Assembly (NCBI GenBank): GCA_022842745.1
Contig: JALHPA010000001.1
Location: 1 to 41,008, forward strand
Source of the DNA: Pirellulales bacterium
GTDB taxonomy: Bacteria > Planctomycetota > Planctomycetia > Pirellulales > JALHPA01
Reading direction: 5' to 3'
DNA length: 41,008 nt
The translations under genes and the position numbers were made by a program. How positions within the stretch are numbered: position 1 is the stretch's first letter; each line of letters begins with the position of its first letter. The notes beneath the pieces are model-generated. The model was not told the DNA's origin, did no database searches, and was given only the letters and a program-made list of their open reading frames with translations. This document shows positions 9,304-18,155 of the stretch, in pieces.

Positions 9304-12141
9304 ATGACTATCGATAGCGACCAAGCAAGGTGCCAGTCGCCGAGATCTCCGTTCCGCCGGAGACATTGCTGGGTATTGGCCCGAGTCTTGTTTTGTGGGG
9401 TAGTCTCGTGGTTGGTTGAAAACTCGGTATATGGCGAGCAGCCTAGCCAGGCGGCCCCCGTGGACTATTTGCGGCAAGTGAAGCCACTGCTGAAGTCCCG
9501 ATGTTATGCCTGTCACGGAGTTCTGAAGCAGGAATCCGGGTTGCGGCTGGATAGCAGTGAGTTCATCCGCCGTGGCGGAGAAAGCGGGCCGGCGATCGCA
9601 CCGGGCAAGTCGCAGAGCAGCTTACTCATTTCCGCGATCACGGGGACCAACGATGTCACCCTCATGCCGCAAGAGGGGAAGCGGCTAGAGCCGGAACAAG
9701 TCGCACTATTGCGCGATTGGATCGACCAAGGGGCCGTGGCGCCACCAGATTTGCCGCCACCCGACCCACGGGACCATTGGGCGTTCCGGCCGCCAATTCG
9801 CCCGCCAATTCCGGATGGCGCTGGCTTGGGCCGGTCGTTGAATCCCATCGATGCATTTGTTGACCGGACGATCCAGCAACAGGGACTGCGTCCGCTGCCT
9901 CCGGCCCCGCCTCACGTACTTTTGCGGCGGGTTTACATCGACCTGGTCGGAATACCTCCCTCGCGAGACGAATTGCGCGCATTTTTGAGCGACCGAGAGG
10001 AAGGGGCCTATGAACGGGCCGTCGATCGGCTGCTGGCCAGCCCGCAATATGGCGAGCGATGGGCGCGGCATTGGATGGACGTCTGGCGGTATAGCGATTG
10101 GGACGGATGGCAGGCGGAAATTCGCGAGAGCCAGCCGCATTTGTGGCGGTGGAGGGATTGGATCATAGAATCCCTGAACTCGGACCAGCCTTACGACCGG
10201 ATGGTGCGGGAGATGATTGCTGGCGATGAGCTGGCGGGGGATGATCCCAACATCGTGCGGGCCACAGGCTATTTGGCCCGCAACTGGTTTAAGTTCAACC
10301 GGAATACCTGGTTGGACAACACGGTCGAGCACACAGGCAAGGCCTTTTTGGGGGTCACGTTAAACTGTGCACGCTGCCACGATCATAAATACGACCCTAT
10401 ACTGCAGGAAGAATACTACCGTTTCCGTGCGATCTTCGAGCCGCATCAAGTACGGGTGGAGAGGTTGCCGGGCGTGCAAGACACGAACCACACCGGACTC
10501 GCGCGGGTGTTTGACGCAGATTCCGGAGCGCCAACCTTTCTTTTCAAGCGCGGAAACGAAAATCAGCCCGATCGAGAGCGACCGCTTGCCCCTGCCGCGC
10601 CCGCGATCTTGGGAGGGACCACGCTGGCGATAGCGCCGGTGACATTGCCACAGGCGGCTGTTTATCCCGGCGGGCGGGACTTCGTCCATGCAGAGGCGCG
10701 AGCTCAAGCGAAAACAGATTTGGAGGCAGCACGGCGTGAATTGCATGAGTTGACATCAGCGCGTCCTCGTTCCGAATCCGACGGCAAAGAAAAGCCTCAG
10801 ACCAATCGAGACGCATCTCCGATGCGCGCCAATGACGGCTCTCCAATCACGTTCGCCGCTGCCGCGATGAAGTTGGCGATTGCCGAGCAGGCATCGAGGA
10901 TCATCGAAGCGCGGATACTCGCCGACAAAGCCTTAATCGATCAATCCGCGGACGCTACGAATCTGGCGAAAGCCGCCCATACCGAAGAAGCACGCTTGGC
11001 CTACATGAAAGCGGAGCAGGCGCTCGCCGACGCCGAGGCCAATGTCAACCGATTGAGGACAGCGAAAAATTCCGAACCAGATGGTCATAAACCCGACCCC
11101 GCCGCCGCCGAAAAGACGGGCAAGGAGTTGGCGGACGCCGAAAAGAAGCTCGACGAATCACTTAAGGCCCGCGACGCCGCGCGGGAAGCGGTCGGTCAGC
11201 CGAAGGAGCAATTCACCCGATTCAGTGAAGTATATCCGAGCACAAGCACCGGTCGCCGGTTGGCTCTCGCCCGCTGGATTACCGATCGATCGAACCCGCT
11301 CGCTGCGCGTGTGGCGGTCAATCACATTTGGCTGCGGCACTTCAACAATCCGCTGGTTCCGACGGTGTTCGATTTTGGGTTGAACGGGCAGCATCCCAGT
11401 CACCCGGAGCTGCTGGACTGGCTGGCCGTTGAGTTTATGGAGAGCGGATGGAGCATGAAGCATTTGCATCGGCTGATGGTGAGTAGCCGGGTCTACCAGC
11501 GGATGTCGTCGGCCGTTGGTTCGGATGCCGAATTCAATGCGGGAAAAGATCCGTCAAATCGCCTACTGTGGCGAATGAACCCGCGGCGATTGGAGGCCGA
11601 GGCAGTACGGGACAGTACTCTGGCGGTGGCTGGGCAGCTCGATCGGACAATGTACGGCGCTGACCTCGATCCGGAATTGGGCATGACCTCGGGCCGGCGA
11701 AGTATCTATTTTCGTACCAGCAAAGAGAAAGGAATGTCGTTTTTGTCTCTGTTCGATAGCGCAAACGTGACCGATTGCTACCGTCGCAGCGTAAGCGTGG
11801 TCCCGCAACAGGCTCTGGCCATGGCGAATAGCCCCTTGACGCTTGCTCAATCGCGCGCGTTGGCGAAAGCCATTAGCAATGACGACAAAATCGCATCCGG
11901 ACTGGAATTCATCGACGAGGCGTTCTGGCGGATTCTCTGCCGGGCCCCAACCTCCGAAGAGCGGCGCGAGTGTGAGGCGTTTCTCGTCGAGCAAGCGACC
12001 CTTTTAGGTCAAACCGATGGATTGACTAGCTTTGGCTCTTCGCCCGCCGGTATGCCTCCGGCCGGCGAGCCCTCGCTAAGGGCGAGGGAGAGTCTGATCC
12101 ATGTGTTGTTGAATCACAACGATTTCCTGACGGTGCGGTAG
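9304..12141 (+). CDS. PSD1 and planctomycete cytochrome C domain-containing protein (DUF1549/DUF1553)
   Basis: 945 aa exported protein of a family abundant in Planctomycetes. After a hydrophobic leader (residues 22-44) comes the planctomycete cytochrome C domain with a haem-type CYACH motif (Cys67, Cys70, His71) and LMPQEGKRLEPEQVALLRDWIDQGA. The DUF1549 part follows (NPIDAFVDRTIQQQGLRP, RRVYIDLVGIPPSRDELRAFLSD, YGERWARHWMDVWRYSDWDG) with a second haem-like NCARCHDHKYDPI. An Ala/Glu-rich coiled-coil stretch separates it from DUF1553 (RRLALARWITDRSNPLAARVAVNHIWLRHF, then HPSHPELLDWLAVEFMESGWSMKHLHRLMVSS). The molecular function is not established; roles in polysaccharide degradation are suspected for relatives. 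The usual DUF1501 partner gene is absent downstream. Confidence 0.93.
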   Translation: MTIDSDQARCQSPRSPFRRRHCWVLARVLFCGVVSWLVENSVYGEQPSQAAPVDYLRQVKPLLKSRCYACHGVLKQESGLRLDSSEFIRRGGESGPAIAPGKSQSSLLISAITGTNDVTLMPQEGKRLEPEQVALLRDWIDQGAVAPPDLPPPDPRDHWAFRPPIRPPIPDGAGLGRSLNPIDAFVDRTIQQQGLRPLPPAPPHVLLRRVYIDLVGIPPSRDELRAFLSDREEGAYERAVDRLLASPQYGERWARHWMDVWRYSDWDGWQAEIRESQPHLWRWRDWIIESLNSDQPYDRMVREMIAGDELAGDDPNIVRATGYLARNWFKFNRNTWLDNTVEHTGKAFLGVTLNCARCHDHKYDPILQEEYYRFRAIFEPHQVRVERLPGVQDTNHTGLARVFDADSGAPTFLFKRGNENQPDRERPLAPAAPAILGGTTLAIAPVTLPQAAVYPGGRDFVHAEARAQAKTDLEAARRELHELTSARPRSESDGKEKPQTNRDASPMRANDGSPITFAAAAMKLAIAEQASRIIEARILADKALIDQSADATNLAKAAHTEEARLAYMKAEQALADAEANVNRLRTAKNSEPDGHKPDPAAAEKTGKELADAEKKLDESLKARDAAREAVGQPKEQFTRFSEVYPSTSTGRRLALARWITDRSNPLAARVAVNHIWLRHFNNPLVPTVFDFGLNGQHPSHPELLDWLAVEFMESGWSMKHLHRLMVSSRVYQRMSSAVGSDAEFNAGKDPSNRLLWRMNPRRLEAEAVRDSTLAVAGQLDRTMYGADLDPELGMTSGRRSIYFRTSKEKGMSFLSLFDSANVTDCYRRSVSVVPQQALAMANSPLTLAQSRALAKAISNDDKIASGLEFIDEAFWRILCRAPTSEERRECEAFLVEQATLLGQTDGLTSFGSSPAGMPPAGEPSLRARESLIHVLLNHNDFLTVR
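12070..12088. repeat. Short palindromic element inside the end of the PSD1 gene
   Basis: CCCTCGC (12070-12076) and GCGAGGG (12082-12088) form a perfect 7-bp stem with a 5-nt loop, directly after a weaker GCCGG/CCGGC palindrome around 12052-12068. The composition (alternating CCTC/GAGG) resembles REP-like repeats that litter some genomes. It falls in frame, encoding the unusual segment SSPAGMPPAGEPSLRARES about 20 residues from the C-terminus. Confidence 0.4.
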
Positions 12142-12222
12142 GGGCTTTGTACGGCGGAGGCTTGGAACTTGGGGGCCGGGTTGGATCGACAACCAACCAC
12201 GCGGTCTGGGATTGGCCGACGG

Positions 12223-13020
12223 CTACCGTTGCAGGCATTCAGCCAGCGAGGCGTTGAATTGGGCTGGGTTCTCAAGTGGGGTCATGTGGCCTGAATCGCC
12301 GACTACGGCCAGGCGAGCATTCGGAATGGAAGCGGTCCACTCGCGCATTTCCTGGGGAGGAGAGATCACGTCGTGCTCGCCCACGATCGAAAGGGTCGGG
12401 CAAGCGATTTGCGGCAACCAGGACCGAACGTCGGGCCGTTCTGCCATTCCCTGTAGCGCCCCGGCAATGCCTTGCACGTCGGTGGTTTCCATAACGCGAC
12501 GGGTGGCCGTTACATACTCGGCGTTCTTGGCGATTGCGTCTGGTCCGAACAGCTTCGGCAACATCGCGTCCGCGACGATGGTCGCTCCTTGCTTGAGCAC
12601 TCGCTGGGCCAGATCCCTGCGACCGGCCGCCTGTTCCGGGGTGTCGGCCGCTGCCCTGGTGTCGCAGGCGACCAGCGCCGATAGCCGGTGCGGATAGCAC
12701 ATGGCAAACTGCCAGCCGATGTAGCCGCCCATCGATAAACCACAGAACGTTACCGGGACATTTACCCCCAGTGCGTCGAGTAACTTGGCAAGATCCTCGG
12801 AAAATTGGGCCATCGTAACGACCCCGGGGGTCACGTCGCTGGCGCCAAATCCGCGCAAATCGGGCGCGATCACACGGTACGATGCCGCGAAGACGCCGAT
12901 TTGCCCGCGCCACATCGAATGGTCGAGGGGAAAACCATGAACCAACAGCAGCGGCGCTCCATTACCCTCGACCTCAACAGCCAGTTTTACGCCGCCGACG
13001 GAAACGTGTTGGATCGGCAT
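12223..13020 (-). CDS. Alpha/beta fold hydrolase
   Basis: Soluble hydrolase of about 265 aa. The oxyanion region LLLVHGFPLDHSMW is followed by APDLRGFGASD, the nucleophile elbow GLSMGG (Ser96), the acid in GEHDVI (Asp217) and the base in GDSGHMTPLE (His245), so the catalytic triad is complete. Sequence style is close to 3-oxoadipate enol-lactonase-like and esterase-like hydrolases, but the substrate cannot be assigned. I chose the ATG at 13020 because AGGAAG lies about 6 nt before it; upstream in-frame ATGs at 13035 and 13095 lack this. The gene is convergent with the PSD1 gene and follows the repeat-protein gene on the same strand. Confidence 0.9.
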   Translation of the reverse strand: MPIQHVSVGGVKLAVEVEGNGAPLLLVHGFPLDHSMWRGQIGVFAASYRVIAPDLRGFGASDVTPGVVTMAQFSEDLAKLLDALGVNVPVTFCGLSMGGYIGWQFAMCYPHRLSALVACDTRAAADTPEQAAGRRDLAQRVLKQGATIVADAMLPKLFGPDAIAKNAEYVTATRRVMETTDVQGIAGALQGMAERPDVRSWLPQIACPTLSIVGEHDVISPPQEMREWTASIPNARLAVVGDSGHMTPLENPAQFNASLAECLQR

Positions 13021-13104
13021 GGATTGCTTCCTCATCGAACCGCCAGGGAACTCGTCAGATTTCGCAGCCCGCTTGGAACCGGCCAGCGCCGTCAATTGCG
13101 GATG

Positions 13105-14946
13105 TTACTTTCCGCCCCGCTGTTTTTCCTCGGCCGCTTTGAACCGCTCATAATTGCGGCGCATTTCCTGGGAATGTGGCTCCAGCTCAATCGCTTTCGC
13201 TTGCTGCCGGACCGCTTCCGCGTAGTTTTTCTTGGCCGCGAAGCAATGGGCCAGCGTATCAATGTACCCTGCAGCGCCTGGTGAAAGCTCCAGCGAACGC
13301 TGGGAGAATCGCAGCGCCAAATCGAAATCTCCCTCAGTGTTGGCAATCAACCACGCGAATTGGTTGTAGGCAGTCGATTCCTCGGGCGAGTTGTTAATCT
13401 GCAAGCGAAACTGATCCGCCGCGTATTGGATGGCTTGCATGATCCGCTTGTGCTCTGCGGGCGTAAGATTCGATTGTCGATACATGGCGATAAGCACGTC
13501 GGCATCGGTCGGATCGGCCTGAAGAGCCCGGTTTAACGCGTCGCGCTGCTTGGCCGTGTCTCCGGCGCGTTTGTGGACCATTGCTTGGAGGTAGTGGTAC
13601 TTCGAACGGATGCTGGCCGGACTGCGCGAGAACCGTCCCTCGATCATGCCGCGGATATTTGCGTCGTTCTGCAGCAAGTCGAATGCCGGCGCAAGCGCAT
13701 CAACCGCCTCTTCGATTCGATCTTGATCCTGCAAGAGGTCCGTGAGCCAGAGTCGGGCGACAAATGGACCCAAGTCATTGGTCTGCGGGCGCTGCGGAAG
13801 TTGAATCACATGGCGGTATTCGCGCTCGGCCCAAGCAGCGCGGCCCCGATGGTGCAACCAATAACCCACCTGAATGTGCGAGGTCGCATTTTGCGGGTCG
13901 ATGGAGAGCGCTTGGGACGCCAATTGGTTGGCCAGGGCTTCGTTGCCCTGCAGGCGCCTGGCATCGGCCAAGACGTACAACAATTGAGGATTATTTTGGA
14001 ATACATGGTCGAAGCGGCTCAACACCGGTTCGATCAATTCCCAAGCCTCCTGCTGCGTAATCCACTCCATCAACTTCGTGAGCGAACCGGGATCGCCAGA
14101 ATCAAATTCCAACGCTTTGCGCATTACCGCCACCGCGCGGTCCCGTTCCCGCGATTCGATTAACAGAGCAATCTGTTGACGCAATAGGGCGGCAACTATT
14201 TCCCGCTGCTCTTGCGTGGACCGTTTGGCCAACAACCGCAGTTCGGTTTCCACCAGTCGTTCCAACGCCAAGAGCGTGCCTGTCGGGTCGGATGGGTAAC
14301 CGGCCAGCGTTTTCAACCAGATCGCACCCGGCCGCTGGCTCAGCCGGAGATTCGCCAGCAGAATCTTGGAGCGTTGCGGCCACAGCGCCGATGCCCGCGG
14401 CTGTTCGAGAATCAGGATTGCCCCCTGTTTCGACAGATCTTCCGATTGTTCGAAGCGGACGAGCCGGCACAGGGCAGGCAGACCGGCGTCATCCCCCAGT
14501 TTGGCTAGTTGCCGCATCCGACTGAGCCGATCGGTTTCCGGCTGGTCGTCGTAATCCTTCAATAGTTCGCGCACTTCAGGCGTGCGGCTTTCCAAGGTCC
14601 AGTCGCGGCGGATCGATTGCACCAAATGCCCCGCGCGCGTGCGCACTTCCAAGTCCCGATGGGTTTGAGCCGCATCGAGAGCCTCAAAGACGGCCGAGCC
14701 TAACGTTGCCAGGCGGTTCTCCGCCCGCGCCCGGATTGCATAGCGCGGATCGCCAAGCTGCTCGATCCACTGGGCCACCTGCGCGGCAAGCCTTTCATCG
14801 TCGCCGTGCAGGTCCACGGCCGCATCCTTGACGCCGTCAGCCAGACACGGCCGTGCAAGCGCGGCAACGTGCGCGCCGATCCCCAGCCCCGCAAGCGACA
14901 AGAACCGGCAAACAAGTGAACGTCGCAGCGCGCTCGTGCCAAACAT
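13105..14946 (-). CDS. Exported HEAT/TPR-like repeat protein, function unknown
   Basis: 613 aa. An N-terminal hydrophobic leader (VCRFLSLAGLGIGAHVAALARPCLA, residues 12-36) suggests export. Residues 50-120 hold a HEAT-like pattern common in planctomycete proteins (IEQLGDPRYAIRARAENRLATLGSAVFEALDAAQTHRDLEVRTRAGHLV). The C-terminal half contains TPR-like helices, clearest at ALANQLASQALSIDPQNATSHIQVGYWLHHRG, QRDALNRALQADPTDADVLIAMYR and LRFSQRSLELSPGAAGYIDTLAHCFAAKKNYAEAVRQQAKAIELEP. Such proteins are scaffolds; no enzymatic motif is visible. The next gene on the strand, the hydrolase, lies about 85 bp downstream. Confidence 0.82.
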   Translation of the reverse strand: MFGTSALRRSLVCRFLSLAGLGIGAHVAALARPCLADGVKDAAVDLHGDDERLAAQVAQWIEQLGDPRYAIRARAENRLATLGSAVFEALDAAQTHRDLEVRTRAGHLVQSIRRDWTLESRTPEVRELLKDYDDQPETDRLSRMRQLAKLGDDAGLPALCRLVRFEQSEDLSKQGAILILEQPRASALWPQRSKILLANLRLSQRPGAIWLKTLAGYPSDPTGTLLALERLVETELRLLAKRSTQEQREIVAALLRQQIALLIESRERDRAVAVMRKALEFDSGDPGSLTKLMEWITQQEAWELIEPVLSRFDHVFQNNPQLLYVLADARRLQGNEALANQLASQALSIDPQNATSHIQVGYWLHHRGRAAWAEREYRHVIQLPQRPQTNDLGPFVARLWLTDLLQDQDRIEEAVDALAPAFDLLQNDANIRGMIEGRFSRSPASIRSKYHYLQAMVHKRAGDTAKQRDALNRALQADPTDADVLIAMYRQSNLTPAEHKRIMQAIQYAADQFRLQINNSPEESTAYNQFAWLIANTEGDFDLALRFSQRSLELSPGAAGYIDTLAHCFAAKKNYAEAVRQQAKAIELEPHSQEMRRNYERFKAAEEKQRGGK

Positions 14947-14995
14947 ATTGCCGACCTCTTTGGCTTGGCTTTTCCGGCGCTTGAGGGACAGCAGG

Positions 14996-15436
14996 CTATG
15001 GACAGTTGCCGCAGTGCCCTTTTAGAAGCACCTCGGTGACATCGCGAATCGAGGACTGCCGACTGCCGGGGGAGGGGGTAATGTTAACGCTCAAGCTCGG
15101 CAAGCAAGATACTTCCCCGCAATCCACGCACACGAAATGCGGATGATCGGCCGACGTCTCGCCCGCACGCTTAATCTCGAACCGCCAAACGTGGTCACCC
15201 AGCTCGATTCTTGACACCAGCCCGGCTTCCGTCAGTTCCGTCAGATTGCGGTAGATGGTGGCCCGATCAAACCCCTTGGGCGCCAACGCATCCGCCACGT
15301 CGCCATGGCTCAGCGGACTCACGGCGTCCACCAACTGTTGCATAACCCAGAGCCGTGCCGCGGTGCAGCGGAGCCCCGCTTCGCGCAGGCGTAACCGCAC
15401 CTTGTCGAGCGAAGGCTCGGCTTTGGATTTGCTCAT
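14996..15436 (-). CDS. Fur family transcriptional regulator
   Basis: Metal- or peroxide-responsive DNA-binding repressor, about 146 aa, a normal Fur length. The winged-helix N-terminal domain reads LREAGLRCTAARLWVMQQLVDAVSPLSHGDVADALAPKGFDRATIYRNLTELTEAGLVSRIELGDHVWRFE, and the dimer/metal domain HPHFVCVDCGEVSCLP with a final CGNCP, giving two CxxC pairs for structural zinc. The start at 15436 (MSKSKAEPSL) has GGGAG upstream; an ATG at 15463 is less likely. The metal specificity (Fur, Zur, PerR) cannot be decided. It follows no operon partner and faces the ABC ATPase gene divergently. Confidence 0.9.
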   Translation of the reverse strand: MSKSKAEPSLDKVRLRLREAGLRCTAARLWVMQQLVDAVSPLSHGDVADALAPKGFDRATIYRNLTELTEAGLVSRIELGDHVWRFEIKRAGETSADHPHFVCVDCGEVSCLPSLSVNITPSPGSRQSSIRDVTEVLLKGHCGNCP

Positions 15437-15577
15437 TACCGCTCCCACAGAAAGAGACCTCATGCAATTTTAACACGTGCCGACGGGGTCGACTACGGGA
15501 GAGGCGGGGGCAAAGCGTCGACTTTTGCCCTGGAGCGATGCTATTTCGAGCTTTTCGGTGGATGCGGTTTCCCCTTT

Positions 15578-15617
15578 GGCAGTGGGTGAATGCCGCTGGC
15601 AGTGGGTGAATGCCGCT
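15578..15617. repeat. Perfect 20-bp tandem duplication
   Basis: The 20-bp unit GGCAGTGGGTGAATGCCGCT occurs twice head to tail (15578-15597 and 15598-15617), followed by a degenerate third copy (about 15618-15637, sharing the GGG.GAATG core). It lies in the intergenic region between fur and the ABC ATPase, just before a TATAAT box, so copy number could affect promoter activity. Confidence 0.85.
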
Positions 15618-15639
15618 CGTCGATGGGCGAATGGCGTTC

Positions 15640-15645
15640 TATAAT
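15640..15645 (+). promoter_or_regulatory. Candidate -10 box placing the transcript start at the ATG
   Basis: A perfect TATAAT lies eight bases before the ATG at 15653. If used, transcription would begin at or within a base or two of the start codon, giving a leaderless mRNA. No convincing -35 element is visible at the expected distance (about 15617-15622), so this is weak. Confidence 0.3.
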
Positions 15646-15652
15646 CTGCCAA

Positions 15653-16648
15653 ATGCCAGTCATCGAGATCGTCGGTCTTTCCAAAACCTACCGGGTGTAC
15701 CAGAAGCGGGAGGGAATACGCGCTTCCTTGGCGGGGCTGTTCCGGCGCGAGTATCGGACGGTGGAGGCTGTCCGGCAGATTGATCTGGCAGTGGATCAGG
15801 GGGAATTCGTCGCATTTCTCGGTCCCAATGGCGCCGGCAAGACCACCACCCTGAAGCTGCTATCGGGCGTTATTACACCCACCAGCGGCACGGCTCAGGT
15901 GCTTGGCCACGTGCCTTGGAAGCGAGAGAACGCTTATCGGCGCCGGTTTGCGCTGGTGATGGGGCAAAAGAATCAACTTTGGTGGGACTTGCCGGCGCAG
16001 GAGTCCTTTCGCCTGCACCAGGAGATTTACCGCCTCGATCCGGCCCAATTCGAACGTACCCGGGATGAGCTCACCGATTTGCTGGATGTGGGCAGATTGC
16101 TGGGTCGTCCGGTCCGCGAGTTGTCGTTGGGCGAGCGGATGAAGATGGAGCTGATCGCAGCCTTGCTCCATTCGCCGGAGGTGCTGTTTCTCGACGAGCC
16201 CACCATTGGCTTGGACGTCATCGCGCAGCACAACATTCAAAAGTTCCTTCGCCACTATCAGCAGTTGCGCAAGATCACGATCTTATTGACCAGCCACTAT
16301 ATGAAGGACGTGGCCGCGCTGTGCCGCCGCGTGATAATCATCGCCCACGGGCAGATCATGTACGACGGTTCGCTGTCGGGGATCATCGACCGATTCAGCG
16401 GCCACAAGGTCGTCACGATCCAGCTAGCGGAAGACGATCTTAGCGATCTAAGCCGCTATGGCGAGCTGCTCGAGGCGACTCCGCCCAAGGTCCGGTTGAA
16501 AATCGATCGGCAGAACGTCCCAGAAGTCTTGGCTGGCATTTTGGCCAATCATACGGTGGAGGACGTGAGCGTCGAGGATCCGCCTCTGGAAGAGGTCATT
16601 GCCGAGTTATTCGCACAGGCTAACCAGCAGGCTTCGTCCGTCGTGTAA
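15653..16648 (+). CDS. ABC-2 type transporter ATP-binding protein
   Basis: Cytoplasmic ATPase of about 331 aa for an ABC-2 type exporter. Walker A is GPNGAGKTTT, the Q-loop region VMGQKNQLWWDLPAQESF is typical of one ABC-2 subgroup, the signature is LSLGERMKMELIAALL, Walker B VLFLDEPTIGLDVIAQ and the H-loop LLTSHYMKD. It starts at MPVIEIVGLSKTYRVYQ (15653); the longer frame from 15590 crosses the tandem repeat and is not expected to be coding. Relatives are normally followed by two ABC-2 membrane proteins; here the next gene is sufS, so the permeases are missing or elsewhere. It is not SufC: it has a 100-residue C-terminal extension and lacks SufC motifs. Confidence 0.92.
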   Translation: MPVIEIVGLSKTYRVYQKREGIRASLAGLFRREYRTVEAVRQIDLAVDQGEFVAFLGPNGAGKTTTLKLLSGVITPTSGTAQVLGHVPWKRENAYRRRFALVMGQKNQLWWDLPAQESFRLHQEIYRLDPAQFERTRDELTDLLDVGRLLGRPVRELSLGERMKMELIAALLHSPEVLFLDEPTIGLDVIAQHNIQKFLRHYQQLRKITILLTSHYMKDVAALCRRVIIIAHGQIMYDGSLSGIIDRFSGHKVVTIQLAEDDLSDLSRYGELLEATPPKVRLKIDRQNVPEVLAGILANHTVEDVSVEDPPLEEVIAELFAQANQQASSVV

Positions 16649-16883
16649 GGCGGCGTTGGCTAAGCCGCGCCGCGACCAGACAGAAGTCCGCCGAGATGGC
16701 TGCGAACCTCGACACAGCACTGCAAGACCGCGATAATTGTCAGGGAGGAAAGGTTGCGTTTGACGGAAGTTCGACTTGGAGCCGTCTAGCGGGAGTTGAG
16801 TGCTTCCGTTCCCCCCACCTTGGAACGTTGGTTTTGCCAACTCCTGAATGGATGCGTCGGATCAGCCCTCGATTGGATGCGCG

Positions 16884-18155
16884 ATGGATTTGTTGAAGTC
16901 ATTGCCTCTGGAACATGCGGAAAGCCAGCCCACGGACTGGGCAGAGGAGGCCGTTCGCGCGGATTTTCCAATTCTGGCAACTCATTACAACGGCCAGCAG
17001 TTGGTGTATTTGGACAGCGCTTCGACCACGCAGAAGCCGCAGTCGGTCATAGACGCCTTGGTGGCGTATTATTGGTCCAGCAATGCCAACGTCCACCGTG
17101 GCATCTATCGCCTGAGCCTGGAAGCCACGCGACATTTTGACGCCGCCCGCCTCAAGGTGATGTCGTTTCTCAATGCTCGCGAAGCCGGTGAAATCGTTTT
17201 TGTTCGCGGATCGACCGAAGGAATCAACCTGGTAGCCGACTCGTTCGGCCGTCACCGCGTAGGCCCAGGCGACGAAATCCTCGTTTCCGCGATGGAACAC
17301 CACGCCAACATTGTTCCCTGGCAGGTTTTTTGCGAGCGGCAAGGGGCAAAATTGCAAGTGGCGCCCATCGACGATCAGGGTGAATTGATCTGGGACGAGC
17401 TGAATCGGTTGATCACCGACCGCACAAAACTTGTAGCCGTGGTCCATGTCTCGAACACGCTGGGGACCATTAACCCCATTCGAAAGATTGTCGACCTGGC
17501 TCATCAGCGCGGGGCAGTCGTTTTGGTCGATGGCGCCCAAGCGGCGCCGCATCTCAAAATCGACGTGCAATCGCTCGGTTGCGATTTCTACGTGATCTCG
17601 GGGCACAAGGTGTATGGCCCGACGGGGATTGGCGCTCTCTACGGCAAGCGCGCGCTACTTGAGGCGATGCCGCCGTACCAGACGGGCGGGGATATGATCC
17701 GATCCGTCTCCTGGGATCGCACTACCTACAACTCGCCGCCGCAAAAGTTCGAGGCTGGAACCCCAGACATCGCCGGCGCGATCGGCTTGGGAGCGGCGAT
17801 CGACTATCTGCGGAAATTTCCCGTGGAGGCGATTGCGGGCCACGAACACGATTTGCTCGTCCGCGCGACCGACGGGCTATCGTCGATTCCGGGTTTGCGG
17901 ATCGTGGGCCAAGCTGCCGACAAAGCCGCCGTCCTGTCCTTTGTGCTCGACGGAGTCCACCCGCACGACATCGGCACGGTTCTCGACCAGCGCGGCATCG
18001 CCGTGCGGAGCGGGCATCACTGTACACAACCCCTGATGGATCGACTTGGAGTTCCAGGGACGACGCGGATGTCGTTTGGCTTGTACAATACCCGCGCGGA
18101 GGTCGACGCGGCGGTTCGTGCGGTTGCGGAAGTCAAGGAGCTGTTTCGGTGCTAA
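16884..18155 (+). CDS. sufS: Cysteine desulfurase SufS (group II)
   Basis: PLP enzyme that removes sulfur from L-cysteine for Fe-S cluster assembly, about 423 aa. The PLP-binding lysine is in SGHKVYGP (Lys242 in this numbering), the histidine that stacks on PLP is in SAMEHHANIVPW, and the persulfide-forming catalytic cysteine is in RSGHHCTQP (Cys380). The short SGHHC-type loop marks the SufS rather than the NifS/IscS group. The start at 16884 (MDLLKSLPLEH) is preferred; an ATG at 16848 adds 12 residues and neither has a good ribosome site. It overlaps sufU by 7 bp, matching known SufS-SufU partnership. Confidence 0.95.
   Translation: MDLLKSLPLEHAESQPTDWAEEAVRADFPILATHYNGQQLVYLDSASTTQKPQSVIDALVAYYWSSNANVHRGIYRLSLEATRHFDAARLKVMSFLNAREAGEIVFVRGSTEGINLVADSFGRHRVGPGDEILVSAMEHHANIVPWQVFCERQGAKLQVAPIDDQGELIWDELNRLITDRTKLVAVVHVSNTLGTINPIRKIVDLAHQRGAVVLVDGAQAAPHLKIDVQSLGCDFYVISGHKVYGPTGIGALYGKRALLEAMPPYQTGGDMIRSVSWDRTTYNSPPQKFEAGTPDIAGAIGLGAAIDYLRKFPVEAIAGHEHDLLVRATDGLSSIPGLRIVGQAADKAAVLSFVLDGVHPHDIGTVLDQRGIAVRSGHHCTQPLMDRLGVPGTTRMSFGLYNTRAEVDAAVRAVAEVKELFRC

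Noticed and set aside
15653..16648. The ABC ATPase as SufC because it precedes sufS
   Set aside because: Its motifs and C-terminal extension are of ABC-2 exporters, and SufC is about 250 aa with different signature regions.
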